This document shows, piece after piece, positions 1-9,317 of a stretch of DNA of 64,000 nucleotides. The notes beneath the pieces are model-generated. The model was given only the letters and a program-made list of their open reading frames with translations. It did no database searches and was not told the DNA's origin. Within the stretch, counting starts at the first letter, position 1. Every line of letters starts with the position of its first letter. The stretch lies in NCBI GenBank assembly GCA_020425085.1, contig JAGQRW010000018.1:311797-375796 (forward strand), in the 5' to 3' direction. The translations under genes and the position numbers were made by a program. This DNA is from Paracoccaceae bacterium. Its GTDB lineage: Bacteria > Pseudomonadota > Alphaproteobacteria > Rhodobacterales > Rhodobacteraceae.

Positions 1-1
1 G

Positions 2-1096
2 GCGATGGTGCTGACCTTTGGTGCCAAATGCCCGGTGGTCAAGGTCGGGCGCATGGCCGGGCAGTTCGCCAAGCCGCGTTCAGCCGATACCGAGACCATT
101 GGCGGGGTGGAACTGCCCAGCTATCGCGGTGATATCATCAACGATATTGATTTCACCGCCGAGGCGCGCATTCCCGATCCCAACCGCATGTTGCAGGCCT
201 ATACCCAGGCGGCGGCATCGCTGAACCTGTTGCGCGCCTTCAGCCAGGGGGGTTATGCCGATATTCACCGGGTGCATTCCTGGACGCTTGGCTTTGCCGA
301 AGGCGACAAGGCGGAACGCTATCTTGATCTGGCCAACCGCATTTCCGACGCGCTGGATTTCATGACGGCGGCAGGCATCAATGCCGACACCAACCATTCG
401 TTGCAAACGGTGGAGTTTTTCACCAGCCACGAGGCGTTGCTGCTGGAATATGAACAGGCACTTTGCCGTATCGACAGCACCACCGGCCTGCCGGTGGCGG
501 GGTCGGGTCACATGCTGTGGATCGGTGATCGCACCCGTCAGCCCGATGGCGCGCATGTGGAATTCTGCAAGGGCGTGCAAAATCCGATCGGCCTGAAATG
601 CGGCCCCAGCATCACCACGGACGATCTGAAGCGCCTGATCGAGACGCTCAATCCCGACAATCAGCCGGGGCGGCTGACGCTGATCAACCGTTTTGGCGCG
701 GGCAAGGTCGGCGATCACCTGCCGCGTTTGATTCAGGCGGTCGAGGCTGAGGGTTACAAGGTGGTCTGGTCCTGCGATCCGATGCATGGCAACACCATCA
801 AGGCGGCCTCGGGCTACAAGACGCGGCCGTTTGAAAGCGTGTTGCGCGAAGTGCGCGAGTTCTTCGAGATTCACAATGCCGAGGGCACCATCCCCGGCGG
901 TGTGCATTTTGAAATGACCGGCAAGGACGTGACCGAATGCACCGGCGGTGTCAGGGCGGTCAAGGACGAGGATCTGTCGGATCGCTATCACACCGCGTGC
1001 GATCCGCGCCTGAATGCCAGCCAGTCGCTGGAACTGGCGTTTCTGGTGTCCGAGGAATTGTCGCAACGCGTGCAGGAACGGCGCGCAGCCATCTGA
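2..1096 (+). CDS. 3-deoxy-7-phosphoheptulonate synthase, class II (5' end outside window)
   Basis: First step of the shikimate pathway: condenses phosphoenolpyruvate with erythrose 4-phosphate to DAHP. The 363 visible residues carry family signatures: the KPRS run near the start (active-site loop), [15 protein letters not shown] in the middle, [10 protein letters not shown], and [15 protein letters not shown] near the C-terminus. Class II enzymes are usually about 450-460 residues, so roughly 100 N-terminal residues lie before the window; the ATG at 5 is internal and not the true start. The gene stands alone; the next gene is convergent. The family call is firm; any allosteric control cannot be read from this part. 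Confidence 0.95.
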   Translation, partial: AMVLTFGAKCPVVKVGRMAGQFAKPRSADTETIGGVELPSYRGDIINDIDFTAEARIPDPNRMLQAYTQAAASLNLLRAFSQGGYADIHRVHSWTLGFAEGDKAERYLDLANRISDALDFMTAAGINADTNHSLQTVEFFTSHEALLLEYEQALCRIDSTTGLPVAGSGHMLWIGDRTRQPDGAHVEFCKGVQNPIGLKCGPSITTDDLKRLIETLNPDNQPGRLTLINRFGAGKVGDHLPRLIQAVEAEGYKVVWSCDPMHGNTIKAASGYKTRPFESVLREVREFFEIHNAEGTIPGGVHFEMTGKDVTECTGGVRAVKDEDLSDRYHTACDPRLNASQSLELAFLVSEELSQRVQERRAAI

Positions 1097-1118
1097 GGTG
1101 ACGGGCAGGCGGCTGGAT

Positions 1119-1619
1119 TCAGCCGGGGAAATCCCGGTTGGACAGCATCCTTGCCTTTTTCGTCGGATGATCCAGGTCCACATGCAGGATGCGGCGGGTC
1201 TTGTCGCCGTCCTTCACCCGGCGGAAATAGAAATCGCGCTTGGCGAAATTGCCCTTTTGCATGATCCAGCGTGACATGCCGCGGATCAGGCCGGGATAGG
1301 GGGCGATCAGGTCGATCAGCCACAGATGCTCGCCCGAACGCCAGTCCTGTGGCCTGAGGCTCTGGCCGCCGACCAGCCGGTGTTCCGCCTCTGGCCCCAG
1401 ATAGGCCCAGGTGAACAGGCCGCGCGGGATGTCGTCAAATCGAAAGATGCGGAACTGGCCAAGGCTGATCGGCGCATCGAATGCCTGTTCCAGACCCGTC
1501 ATGTTCATCTGGCGGTGATGGGGGCTGCGCAGCGCCAGAAACACGAAATCGCCATAGGCGCGCAGCTTTTCCGGGCTGGGGAATTCCGGGTCGATCGGGG
1601 TTTTGGCCGGGTTGTTCAT
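1119..1619 (-). CDS. Toxin-activating lysine acyltransferase (HlyC/RTX C family)
   Basis: 166 residues, typical of HlyC-type acyltransferases, which move a fatty acyl chain from acyl-ACP to internal lysines of an RTX protoxin in the cytoplasm. The likely catalytic pair is visible: His35 in RSPHHRQM near the N-terminus and Asp103 in LWLIDLIAPYPG, matching the SPxHR and W-I-D-x-I-A-P motifs of the family. Its ATG overlaps the stop of the upstream Hint-domain gene (ATGA, 1616-1619), so the two are translationally coupled. No RTX (GGxGxDxxx) repeats are encoded in the window; the Hint protein is the obvious candidate partner, but that is inference. Confidence 0.85.
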   Translation of the reverse strand: MNNPAKTPIDPEFPSPEKLRAYGDFVFLALRSPHHRQMNMTGLEQAFDAPISLGQFRIFRFDDIPRGLFTWAYLGPEAEHRLVGGQSLRPQDWRSGEHLWLIDLIAPYPGLIRGMSRWIMQKGNFAKRDFYFRRVKDGDKTRRILHVDLDHPTKKARMLSNRDFPG

Positions 1620-2569
1620 GTTGCCATGGCACCCAGCATTCGTGCCTCCTGCATCTTCAGAACGCAGCGCGCTGCCGGACCATAGGTGGTATCATCGCCG
1701 GCAAGTTCCGGAAACAGCCGGAACAGTTCGCGTCTTGCCGGGGCGTCGATCTCGCGCAGGCTATAGGGGCCGGGGCAGAAGCTTTCGGTCAGGGCGCCAG
1801 CGGTTTCGATGATCTGGTGGCGATCGAACAGGATGTGAAAATACTCGATGCCGCGCGGTGAATGATCGACGCCGATGGAATGGTCGTTGACCAGGCCCTT
1901 GGCCGGCACCAGCACCTGATCCTCGCCAAACAGCAGTTGCGCGCGCCAGTCGGTCAAAAGTACGCGGTGTTGTGGCGAAACAAAGAGGTCGCTGTCGGGT
2001 GTTTGATCCCCCAATGCGCCTTTCTTGATGCGGATCGGTCTGAGATCGGGATCGGCGTCCAGTTCCGCCGCCCCAATTCGGCGCGAGCCGATCCAGCGGA
2101 TCGGTTGCCAGCCATCGTCCAGCGTCCAGACCTGATCGCCAAGGCGCAGATCCTCGACCGGTTTAAGGCCGGTTTCGGTCCTGATCATGGTGCCGGTTGC
2201 AACGCAGATCAGTAGGTTGATGGTGATGGTGTCTTCGTCCGACCAGAAGCCATCGCCGCCGGTGATGGTAAAGCTGACGGTCTGATCGCTGCCCGAGGCC
2301 AGCACCGCCGCGCGGTTGATGGTAAAGGTAAAGGTGCCGTCGGTGGTATTGACCGAGGTCAGGGTGCCGTAGCTGGTATCGCTCAGTGCCGAAAAGCTGT
2401 AACCCGACGGGGCCTCGCCATTGCTGACGCCATCGGTAACGCTGTCAAAATCGCCGGTGATGATGCTAAGCGACGGGTTGGACAGATCGGCGTCGATGCT
2501 CCAGCCGTCAAGACCGTTCGCGGTCGTGCCGGTGAAATTGCCGCTGACATCGCTTATATTATAGCCCAA
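1616..2569 (-). CDS. Hint-domain protein with cadherin-like N-terminal segment
   Basis: 317 residues. The first ~120 are rich in Thr, Ser, Asp and Gly and resemble a calcium-adhesin/cadherin-like beta-sandwich. A Hint (Hedgehog/intein, Hint_2 type) domain starts at Cys122 (ICVATGTMIRTETGLKPVEDL) and includes the SPQHRVLL block with His201. Hint_2 domains are common at the C-terminus of secreted Rhodobacterales proteins and may act in self-cleavage or anchoring. The only in-frame start is a TTG at 2569, and the frame is closed upstream by a stop, so the protein may have lost its 5' part. It overlaps the acyltransferase gene by 4 nt. The Hint call is firm; the N-terminal assignment is weaker. 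Confidence 0.8.
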   Translation of the reverse strand: MGYNISDVSGNFTGTTANGLDGWSIDADLSNPSLSIITGDFDSVTDGVSNGEAPSGYSFSALSDTSYGTLTSVNTTDGTFTFTINRAAVLASGSDQTVSFTITGGDGFWSDEDTITINLLICVATGTMIRTETGLKPVEDLRLGDQVWTLDDGWQPIRWIGSRRIGAAELDADPDLRPIRIKKGALGDQTPDSDLFVSPQHRVLLTDWRAQLLFGEDQVLVPAKGLVNDHSIGVDHSPRGIEYFHILFDRHQIIETAGALTESFCPGPYSLREIDAPARRELFRLFPELAGDDTTYGPAARCVLKMQEARMLGAMAT

Positions 2570-2719
2570 ATGCCTGTTATCCCTGACCTTTTGCGGTCAT
2601 TTTAAGGAAAATTTGACCATTCAGGTGGCATCGAAATGTGGCGAAAATATGAAAATCTGCCCGGCAGGAACGCAGAGTTCGCTATTGTGCGGGTTTTGCC
2701 GACCTTCTATCGACGTTGT

Positions 2720-3391
2720 TCAGTCATCGTTTTTGACCAGTCTCAGATAACCGCGCAGACGTTCCGGCGGGGTGCCCGGATCGGTGCGGGCGGCAAATCC
2801 GTTGGCCGGCTCGGCAAACCCCGCCATCGCCTGATGTGCGCCTGGTGAATCGCTGGCGATGATGCGGGTGATCTTCTGTGCGGTGATCAGGAACCGGTTG
2901 GGCGGCGTTGCCAGCAGGCCGGTGGTGATCACCGCACCGAGGATGCGCGAAACCGTGCCCATGTCGTTCTTCATCGGCAACAGCAGCATTTCGGCGCTTA
3001 GTGCCGTGCTATGGGCGGCTGAAAGATGCAGTTCCACGATCTCGGGGTTGGCGAACATCCGCGTCAGGATGATACTGAAGGCGTCGCGGCCCTCGGGCGC
3101 GATCAGCGCGGTGATCGGCATTGAACGCATTTCCATCCCCATCAGATCGGAAAGCCGCATGCCGGCAATGCGGCAGCGCGGATCACCGCCTTCGACCTGC
3201 TCCAGAATGAACGCATGTTCCAGGGCGTTTTCGATCCGCCTCGGGTCGATTTCCGAGCGCAGCGGCGCGATCCGGTTGCCGCGCAGTTCTTCCCAGTGAT
3301 TGAACAGTTCTAAAAGTAAAGGATGCTTCATCGGTTTTCTGTAATCCGCCAACAGGGCGATATTACCCTTTTCTGCAAAGGTGTTTTCCAT
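2720..3391 (-). CDS. PAS-domain protein (PAS_5 type)
   Basis: About 223 residues from the ATG at 3391, which has GGAA upstream; the frame stays open to 3496, but the extra 35 residues look unlike protein. The pattern (HPLLLELFNHWEELRG, then SEIDPRRIENALEHAFILE, then CRIAGMRLSDLMGMEMR) is that of the alphaproteobacterial PAS_5 family, whose members often sit near motility, polysaccharide or cell-cycle genes. No output domain is visible, so it would act by protein contact or as a flagellar/polysaccharide regulator; the role is unknown. Monocistronic, divergent from yicC. Confidence 0.75.
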   Translation of the reverse strand: MENTFAEKGNIALLADYRKPMKHPLLLELFNHWEELRGNRIAPLRSEIDPRRIENALEHAFILEQVEGGDPRCRIAGMRLSDLMGMEMRSMPITALIAPEGRDAFSIILTRMFANPEIVELHLSAAHSTALSAEMLLLPMKNDMGTVSRILGAVITTGLLATPPNRFLITAQKITRIIASDSPGAHQAMAGFAEPANGFAARTDPGTPPERLRGYLRLVKNDD

Positions 3392-3545
3392 CGTTTCCGT
3401 TCCCGTTTCACCTTGCGGCAACCCCATCGCCGCGAGAAGCCCCGGTTGTGAAGCAGGATCGGATTTGTTAACCCTATCTTCGCAAAGGTTTCCCAATTCT
3501 TAACATCGCATAAAATGCGCCGAAAAGTGAGGCAAAAACCGTTAA

Positions 3546-4439
3546 ATGGTTAATTCAATGACAGGATTTGCCGCGCTGGAGGGGCATTTCGGGGCCACGC
3601 GCTGGAATTGGGAGCTGCGTTCGGTCAATGCGCGCGGACTTGACCTAAGGCTGCGTCTGCCCGACGGTCTGGGCGATCTGGAACAACTGGTGCGAAAATC
3701 GCTAAGCGAAAATCTGACACGGGGCAGCGTTTCGCTGTCGCTGAGGATGCAGACCGATGCCGTGGCGCAGGGTTTTACGCTGAATTCCGAACAGCTTGAC
3801 AACATTCTGGCGGCGCTGAAGGAAGTGGAGGTAAGGGCCGAGGATCAGGGCCTGTTGCTGACCGCGGGATCAGCGGCGGATATCCTTGGCCTGCGCGGCG
3901 TTCTGGACAGCGGCGACAGTTCCGAGGATGACCAGAAGGCGGTGCTACAGGCGCTGAAGGCGGAAATCCAGCCGCTGATCACCGCATTCACCGCCTCGCG
4001 CGCTGCCGAAGGGCGGGCGCTGGCGGCAATTCTCGACCAGCAGTTGACTGAGGTTGCGGCGCTGTACCAGCAGGCGCTGGCGGCGATCGGTGACCGGTTT
4101 GCAAGGATGGCGGAGACGCTGCAAACCAATCTGAAACTGGTGCTGGACAATTCCACCGGTGCCGACGAACAGCGCGTGGCGCAGGAACTGGCGATGCTGG
4201 CGGTCAAGGCCGATGTGGCCGAGGAACTCGACCGGCTGGCGGCGCATATCGGGGCGGCCCGGGAATTGCTGGCGACCAGGGGTGCGGTCGGGCGCAAGTT
4301 CGATTTTCTGATGCAGGAATTCAACCGCGAGGCCAATACCCTGTGTTCCAAATCCGGTTCGGCGGAACTGACCCGCATCGGGCTTGACCTCAAGACCGTG
4401 ATAGACCAGATGCGCGAACAGGTTCAGAACGTGGAATGA
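3546..4439 (+). CDS. yicC: YicC/YloC family endoribonuclease
   Basis: 297 residues, full length. Starts with the family hallmark [12 protein letters not shown] and ends with the conserved block [20 protein letters not shown] followed by [17 protein letters not shown]. YicC proteins are hexameric endoribonucleases linked to RNA turnover and stationary-phase stress. The gene is followed after one base by gmk, the usual pairing in proteobacteria, so both are probably co-transcribed. Start ATG at 3546; an upstream SD is weak. Confidence 0.93.
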   Translation: MVNSMTGFAALEGHFGATRWNWELRSVNARGLDLRLRLPDGLGDLEQLVRKSLSENLTRGSVSLSLRMQTDAVAQGFTLNSEQLDNILAALKEVEVRAEDQGLLLTAGSAADILGLRGVLDSGDSSEDDQKAVLQALKAEIQPLITAFTASRAAEGRALAAILDQQLTEVAALYQQALAAIGDRFARMAETLQTNLKLVLDNSTGADEQRVAQELAMLAVKADVAEELDRLAAHIGAARELLATRGAVGRKFDFLMQEFNREANTLCSKSGSAELTRIGLDLKTVIDQMREQVQNVE

Positions 4440-4440
4440 C

Positions 4441-5087
4441 ATGACGACCAAAGACCGACGCGGATTGCTGGTGATCCTGTCCTCGCCTTCGGGGGCGGGC
4501 AAGACGACATTGGCGCGCCGCTTGATGCAATGGGATCCGACCCTCAGCTTTTCGGTTTCCGCCACCACCCGCGCGCCGCGCAAGGGGGAACAGGACGGGC
4601 GCGAATATTTCTTTCGCTCGCCCGAACAATTCGCGCGGATGATCGAAACCGGCGAGATGCTGGAACATGCCGAGGTTTTCGGCAATTTCTACGGCTCGCC
4701 CAAGGCCCCGGTCGAGGCGGCGATTGCCCAGGGGCGCGACGTTCTGTTTGATATCGACTGGCAGGGCGGGCAGCAGATCACCAATTCGTCGCTGAAGGAT
4801 GCGGTGGTTTCGGTGTTCATCCTGCCACCCTCGATCGCTGAACTGGAACGCCGCCTGAATGCGCGCGGGCAAGACAGCGCCAGCGTGATCGCCGAACGCA
4901 TGACCAAATCACGGGCCGAAATCAGCCATTGGGCGGAATACGACTATGTGCTGATCAACGACGATCTTGACGAATGCGATCGGCGGCTGAAATCCATCCT
5001 GAGTGCCGAGCGTCTGAAACGCATCCGCAGGCCGGGGCTGGTGGAACATGTGCGCAATCTCAACCGCGAATTCGAGGAACATCTGAA

Positions 5088-5091
<4 letters not shown>
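4441..5091 (+). CDS. gmk: Guanylate kinase
   Basis: Phosphorylates GMP (and dGMP) to GDP with ATP; essential for guanine nucleotide supply. 216 residues. P-loop [11 protein letters not shown] at 14-24, GMP-binding region [19 protein letters not shown], lid and the [11 protein letters not shown] segment are all present. The ATG follows the yicC stop by one base, and its stop overlaps the next start (ATGA, 5088-5091). Second gene of a yicC-gmk-carbonic anhydrase-like operon. Confidence 0.97.
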
Positions 5092-5615
<524 letters not shown>

Positions 5616-5626
5616 GGTTTTTCGCC

Positions 5627-6226
5627 TCAGAATCGCATCACGATTTCGCTGTCGCCAAGCATGGTCGCAACCCTGGTCCGGCGTTCCCGGCACAGCGACA
5701 GCAGGACCGCGAACTGCACGTCCGAAGCGCAGACTTCGCCAAGCGGCACCCCGCCTTCGACCGAGGCCCAGAGTTCGGCGTCGATCTTCAGTTTTCGCGC
5801 CTCGGCCCGCAATTCCCAATCCTTGCCGTCAAGGGCAATGGTGATGGTGCCGCCATAGGGCATGGCGCTTTCCAGGCACTGGATGGCCAGAAACGCCAGC
5901 TTGACCTCGCGCCGCGGCAGTTCGGTTGCGGGGGTCCATTCGATGCTGACCCGCGCGTTCTGGAAATAATCCGCCAGTACCGACAATATCTCGCCCCGTG
6001 CCATGCGGGTGCCCTCGGGCGCCCGCCCATAGGCGATGCGGAAAAAGCGGATCTTGGAATTGGCGTTGGCGATGCTCTGGGCGATCAGTTCCAGTTCCGG
6101 GCTTTCCTCGACCCCGGTCATCGACAGCAGTTCAAGCCCGTTGCTGATCGCACCGAGCGGGCTGATCAGATCGTGACAGATGCGCGAGCCGATCAATTCG
6201 CTGAGTTCCATGTGGTCATGAAACAT
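5627..6226 (-). CDS. chpT: Histidine phosphotransferase ChpT-like
   Basis: 199 residues. The N-terminal helix carries RICHDLISPLGAISNGLELL with the phospho-accepting His18, followed by a degenerate GHKL-like ATPase fold (CLESAMPYGGTITIALDG) without the N, G1 and G2 boxes needed for ATP binding. That is the ChpT arrangement, which relays phosphate from the hybrid kinase CckA to CtrA and CpdR in the alphaproteobacterial cell-cycle and motility pathway. Divergent from the DUF3553 gene with a 29-base gap. An alternative start is Met6. Confidence 0.85.
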   Translation of the reverse strand: MFHDHMELSELIGSRICHDLISPLGAISNGLELLSMTGVEESPELELIAQSIANANSKIRFFRIAYGRAPEGTRMARGEILSVLADYFQNARVSIEWTPATELPRREVKLAFLAIQCLESAMPYGGTITIALDGKDWELRAEARKLKIDAELWASVEGGVPLGEVCASDVQFAVLLSLCRERRTRVATMLGDSEIVMRF

Positions 6227-6255
6227 CGTATGCTGCCCGAACGGAGGATTTGATC

Positions 6256-6432
6256 ATGAGCGATGCAACAAGTTTCCAGCCCGGTGACCTGGTTCGCCAC
6301 CCGAACCATGACGATTGGGGGCTGGGGCAGGTGCAATCGGTGATCGGTGGCAGGATTACGGTGAACTTTGAACATATGGGCAAGGTGGTCATCCAATCGG
6401 CTGTGGTCAGTCTGGTCCATGCCGCCGGGTGA
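6256..6432 (+). CDS. DUF3553 domain protein
   Basis: 58 residues, almost entirely the DUF3553 domain: FQPGDLVRHPNHDDWGLGQVQSVIGGRITVNFEHMGKV. This small SH3-like fold resembles the C-terminal Tudor-like domain of UvrD/CarD-type proteins and may contact RNA polymerase or DNA, but its role is unknown. An excellent SD (GGAGG at 6243-6247) sits 8 bases before the ATG at 6256. Commonly found as a stand-alone gene next to chpT in Rhodobacterales. Confidence 0.85.
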   Translation: MSDATSFQPGDLVRHPNHDDWGLGQVQSVIGGRITVNFEHMGKVVIQSAVVSLVHAAG

Positions 6433-6618
6433 TCGTGCGGCAAGGTCGAAACATTTCGTTAACACAACCTAAGCGGGTGAATCAATATGATAAAACGGCC
6501 ATAACGTGAATAGCCCTCTGCTGCCCACAAGGAATCGGCCGCTGTTGCCAAGTTGCCGCGAAACTCCTAAACACCGGGCAGCCCTGCCAACCCTGATTCA
6601 GCTCGGACTCGACCGCCA

Positions 6619-7416
6619 ATGGCCGTTACCCTGAAATCCGAAGAACGGCATTTTATCCTGAAACTGGCCGAGTCGGCGGATGAACTGATTGCCGCGCAGC
6701 GTCTGCGATACCGGGTGTTCGTGACCGAACTTGGCGCGACCGGCCCGACGGTCGATCATGCGAACCAGCGCGAGTTCGATGATTTTGATTGCGTTTATGA
6801 TCATCTGTTGCTGATCGACCGCCGCCGCGATGCCGCCAGCCTTGACCATGTGGTCGGCGTTTACCGCCTGCTCAGGGGCGAGGTGGCTCTGGCCGGTCCG
6901 GGGTTCTATTCGGCGGCGGAATACGACCTTGGTCCCTTGTTGCGCACCAACCGGCGGCTGCTGGAACTTGGCCGTTCCTGCATTGACAGCGACCATCGCG
7001 GTGGTGTCGGTATCTATCTGATGTGGAACGCGCTGGCGGAATATGTGCTGGCGCATCGCATCGACATCATGTTCGGTGTCGCCAGCTATCACGGCACCAA
7101 CGTTGCCGCCATCGCCCAGTCGCTGTCCTATCTTTACCGCAACCACCTGGCGCCTGAAAACCTGCGGGTCAGGGTGGCGGATGCACATTTCCAGACGCTC
7201 GATCTGGTGCCGCCGGAACGGATCGACCGTATCGCCGCCATGGCCGAGACACCGGCGCTGATCAAGGCCTATCTGCGGCTTGGCGGCTTTATCGGTGACG
7301 GCGCGTTCATCGACGCCAACTTCAACACCGTCGATGTCTGCCTGATGATGGATACCCAGGCGATGTCCGAGCGCCACAAACAGGCATATACCCGCCGTTC
7401 CGAGGTTCGGCGGTGA
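6619..7416 (+). CDS. olsB: L-ornithine N(alpha)-acyltransferase (OlsB)
   Basis: First step of ornithine-lipid synthesis: transfers a 3-hydroxyacyl group from ACP to the alpha-amino group of ornithine, giving lyso-ornithine lipid. 265 residues with the GNAT-like OlsB pattern: AAQRLRYRVFVTELGATGP, REFDDFDCVYDHLLL, then LELGRSCIDSDHRGG and LMWNALAEYVLAH. The stop overlaps the GTG of olsA (GTGA, 7413-7416), so the pair is coupled. Ornithine lipids are phosphorus-free membrane lipids, often important under phosphate limitation; no Pho box was recognised upstream. Confidence 0.93.
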   Translation: MAVTLKSEERHFILKLAESADELIAAQRLRYRVFVTELGATGPTVDHANQREFDDFDCVYDHLLLIDRRRDAASLDHVVGVYRLLRGEVALAGPGFYSAAEYDLGPLLRTNRRLLELGRSCIDSDHRGGVGIYLMWNALAEYVLAHRIDIMFGVASYHGTNVAAIAQSLSYLYRNHLAPENLRVRVADAHFQTLDLVPPERIDRIAAMAETPALIKAYLRLGGFIGDGAFIDANFNTVDVCLMMDTQAMSERHKQAYTRRSEVRR

Positions 7417-8237
7417 CCGCCTGGAACCCGGATGAGGTGCCGGAGCCCAGCCGGCTTGACGTCATGAACTGGGCGCTGGCGCTGGTCAGGCTGGTGTTGC
7501 TGTCGGTGGTGATCTATGGGCTGATGGTGGTGCTGGCACTGGTGCGCCTGCTGGAAACGCCGTTTCACAGCCGCCGCGTCTCACCGCTGGTGGTGCAGCT
7601 TGCCTGCAAGATCTCGCTGAAGGTTCTCGGTTTTTCGGTCAAGCTGACCGGCCGGCCGATGCGCCACAAGGGGGCGGTGGTGGCCAATCACGCCTCATGG
7701 CTGGACATCTTTTCGCTCAATGCCGCCGCGCGGGTGTTCTTTGTTTCCAAGGCCGAGGTCAGCTCCTGGCCCGCCATCGGTCTGATCGCCCGCGCCACCG
7801 GCACCATCTTTATCGAGCGCCGTGCCAGCCACGCGAAAAAGCACCAGAACCAGTTCGAGGAACGCCTGCTGGCAGGTGATCGACTGCTGTTCTTTCCCGA
7901 AGGCACCAGCACGGATTCACGCCGGGTGCTGAATTTCAAGTCAACCCTGTTCGCAGCCTTGTTTACCCCGGAACTGGCGGAAAAACTGTGGGTGCAGCCG
8001 GTCAGCCTGATCTATCATGCGCCCAAGGGGCAGGATTGCAGGTTTTACGGCTGGTGGGGGGATATGGAATTTGCCGCCCATTTCTTCAGCACCCTCGGCG
8101 CGAAAAGAACCGGTAGCATCGAGGTGGTGTTCCACCCCGAAGTGCGGGTTGCCGATTTCAGCGATCGCAAGGCGCTGGCGCAATATTGCGAAAAGGTGGT
8201 GCGTGACGGGTTGGAATGCCGCCTATCAGATGCCTGA
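7413..8237 (+). CDS. olsA: Lyso-ornithine lipid O-acyltransferase (OlsA, PlsC family)
   Basis: Second step of ornithine-lipid synthesis, an O-acylation at the inner membrane. 274 residues. One membrane segment lies near 25-48 (LVRLVLLSVVIYGLMVV). The PlsC motifs are present: NHASWLD (H93-x4-D98), and FPEGTST at 161-167. GTG start fixed by overlap with olsB. The 3' end overlaps the convergent ThiE-like gene by 12 bases. A general 1-acylglycerol-3-phosphate acyltransferase cannot be excluded by sequence alone, but the olsB partner argues for OlsA; homologues can do both reactions. Confidence 0.88.
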   Translation: MTAWNPDEVPEPSRLDVMNWALALVRLVLLSVVIYGLMVVLALVRLLETPFHSRRVSPLVVQLACKISLKVLGFSVKLTGRPMRHKGAVVANHASWLDIFSLNAAARVFFVSKAEVSSWPAIGLIARATGTIFIERRASHAKKHQNQFEERLLAGDRLLFFPEGTSTDSRRVLNFKSTLFAALFTPELAEKLWVQPVSLIYHAPKGQDCRFYGWWGDMEFAAHFFSTLGAKRTGSIEVVFHPEVRVADFSDRKALAQYCEKVVRDGLECRLSDA

Positions 8238-8852
8238 CAGCGGCTTCAACAGTCTGTCCAGCGCGCTGGCAGGGGCCGCATCGCCCCAGATTTCGCTGCC
8301 GATGGCAAGGAAATCGGTGATTGGGGCCAGGGTCTCGATCAAATCCACGTTCAGCCCGCCTTCGGCCACCACCGGCACTTCGATCACGTCGGACCACCAC
8401 TGAAACAGTTCGATATCCGCCACCTGACCGTCACCCAACGCGCTGGTGCTGAGCGGGCCGAAACTGACGTAATCGGCACCAATCTCGCCCGCCGTCAGAC
8501 CCTGATGGCGCGAGGTGCCGCAATGGCTGCCGACAATCGCCTCGCTGCCCAGTTCCTTGCGGACCTCGCGCAGCAGCTTTGCATCCGGGCCAAGATGGCA
8601 GCCATCCAGCCCCAGCCGTTCCACCAGCCGGAAATGCCGGTCGATGACGATGGCGACATCGCGCTGATGGCAGATCTCGCGGCAGTGATCGGCGGCGCGA
8701 GCAATCTCATCCTCGTCAACCGAGGCGAGCGACAGACGGAAACAGGCCACCGCACGGCTGTCAAGGATCGCCGAAAGCACCTCAGCAAACCCTGCCAGTT
8801 CCAGTTGCGGCGGCGAGATCAGGTATAGCTGCGGCGTCTGTTGGTCTTGCAT
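8226..8852 (-). CDS. Thiamine phosphate synthase-like protein (ThiE/TenI family)
   Basis: 208 residues with a TIM-barrel ThiE/TenI pattern: LYLISPP at strand 1, IVIDRHFRLVERLGLDGCHLGP, GSHCGTSRHQGLTAGEIGADYVSFGP, and VVAEGGLNVD near the C-terminal phosphate-binding loop. ThiE joins the pyrimidine and thiazole phosphates to thiamine phosphate. No other thi genes and no TPP riboswitch are seen here, and the usual ThiE SCH motif appears as SHC, so a true thiamine role is uncertain. Convergent with olsA. Confidence 0.75.
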   Translation of the reverse strand: MQDQQTPQLYLISPPQLELAGFAEVLSAILDSRAVACFRLSLASVDEDEIARAADHCREICHQRDVAIVIDRHFRLVERLGLDGCHLGPDAKLLREVRKELGSEAIVGSHCGTSRHQGLTAGEIGADYVSFGPLSTSALGDGQVADIELFQWWSDVIEVPVVAEGGLNVDLIETLAPITDFLAIGSEIWGDAAPASALDRLLKPLSGI

Positions 8853-8917
8853 GGCGCGTCCCTTGGGTGGATGCGCCCGTCATAGCCGCAGGCGACGAGG
8901 CAGACAAGACGCTGATG

Positions 8918-9247
8918 CTACCTGGCGGGCAGGGCGGTGACGAATTCCAGCGCCAGTGCCATCACCCGGTGGCGGCTATCGTCATCCTCCATGGCGTCAT
9001 CGCTGACATCCACCAAACCGCCCATCGGCCGGCTGGTAAAGGTCATCTCGCCGACGCCGTCAATGGCCAGCGCCGCCGCCTCATTCGCTTTGCCGACGCG
9101 AAACATGCCGCCGTTCTTGTGCACGCCACAAAGCATGTTGCCGTAAAGCATGAAGGCGATGCCGCCGAACATCTTTTTCTCGGCAATGCCGTCCCGGTCC
9201 GCCAGATCGTCGCGCAGTATTTGCGCCAGACCTTCGTCATACGCCAT
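8918..9247 (-). CDS. TfoX/Sxy family protein (N-terminal domain only)
   Basis: 109 residues matching the TfoX N-terminal domain: KKMFGGIAFMLYGNMLCGVHKNGGMFRVGK. In gammaproteobacteria TfoX/Sxy activates competence genes, but stand-alone N-terminal-domain proteins like this are widespread and their role is unclear. The ATG at 9247 is preferred; a TTG 9 bases upstream is also possible. It is divergent from the TrmJ-like gene. Confidence 0.8.
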   Translation of the reverse strand: MAYDEGLAQILRDDLADRDGIAEKKMFGGIAFMLYGNMLCGVHKNGGMFRVGKANEAAALAIDGVGEMTFTSRPMGGLVDVSDDAMEDDDSRHRVMALALEFVTALPAR

Positions 9248-9317
9248 TACCCTCAACTCCTTGCGCCGCTTGCACCACTAGCCTATCACGCGGCAGCAGA
9301 AAAAGGGAGAGGCGGCA

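Noticed and set aside
6459-6472. Possible CtrA box upstream of olsB
   Set aside because: Reads TTAA-N7-TAAG; the second half does not fit the TTAA consensus.
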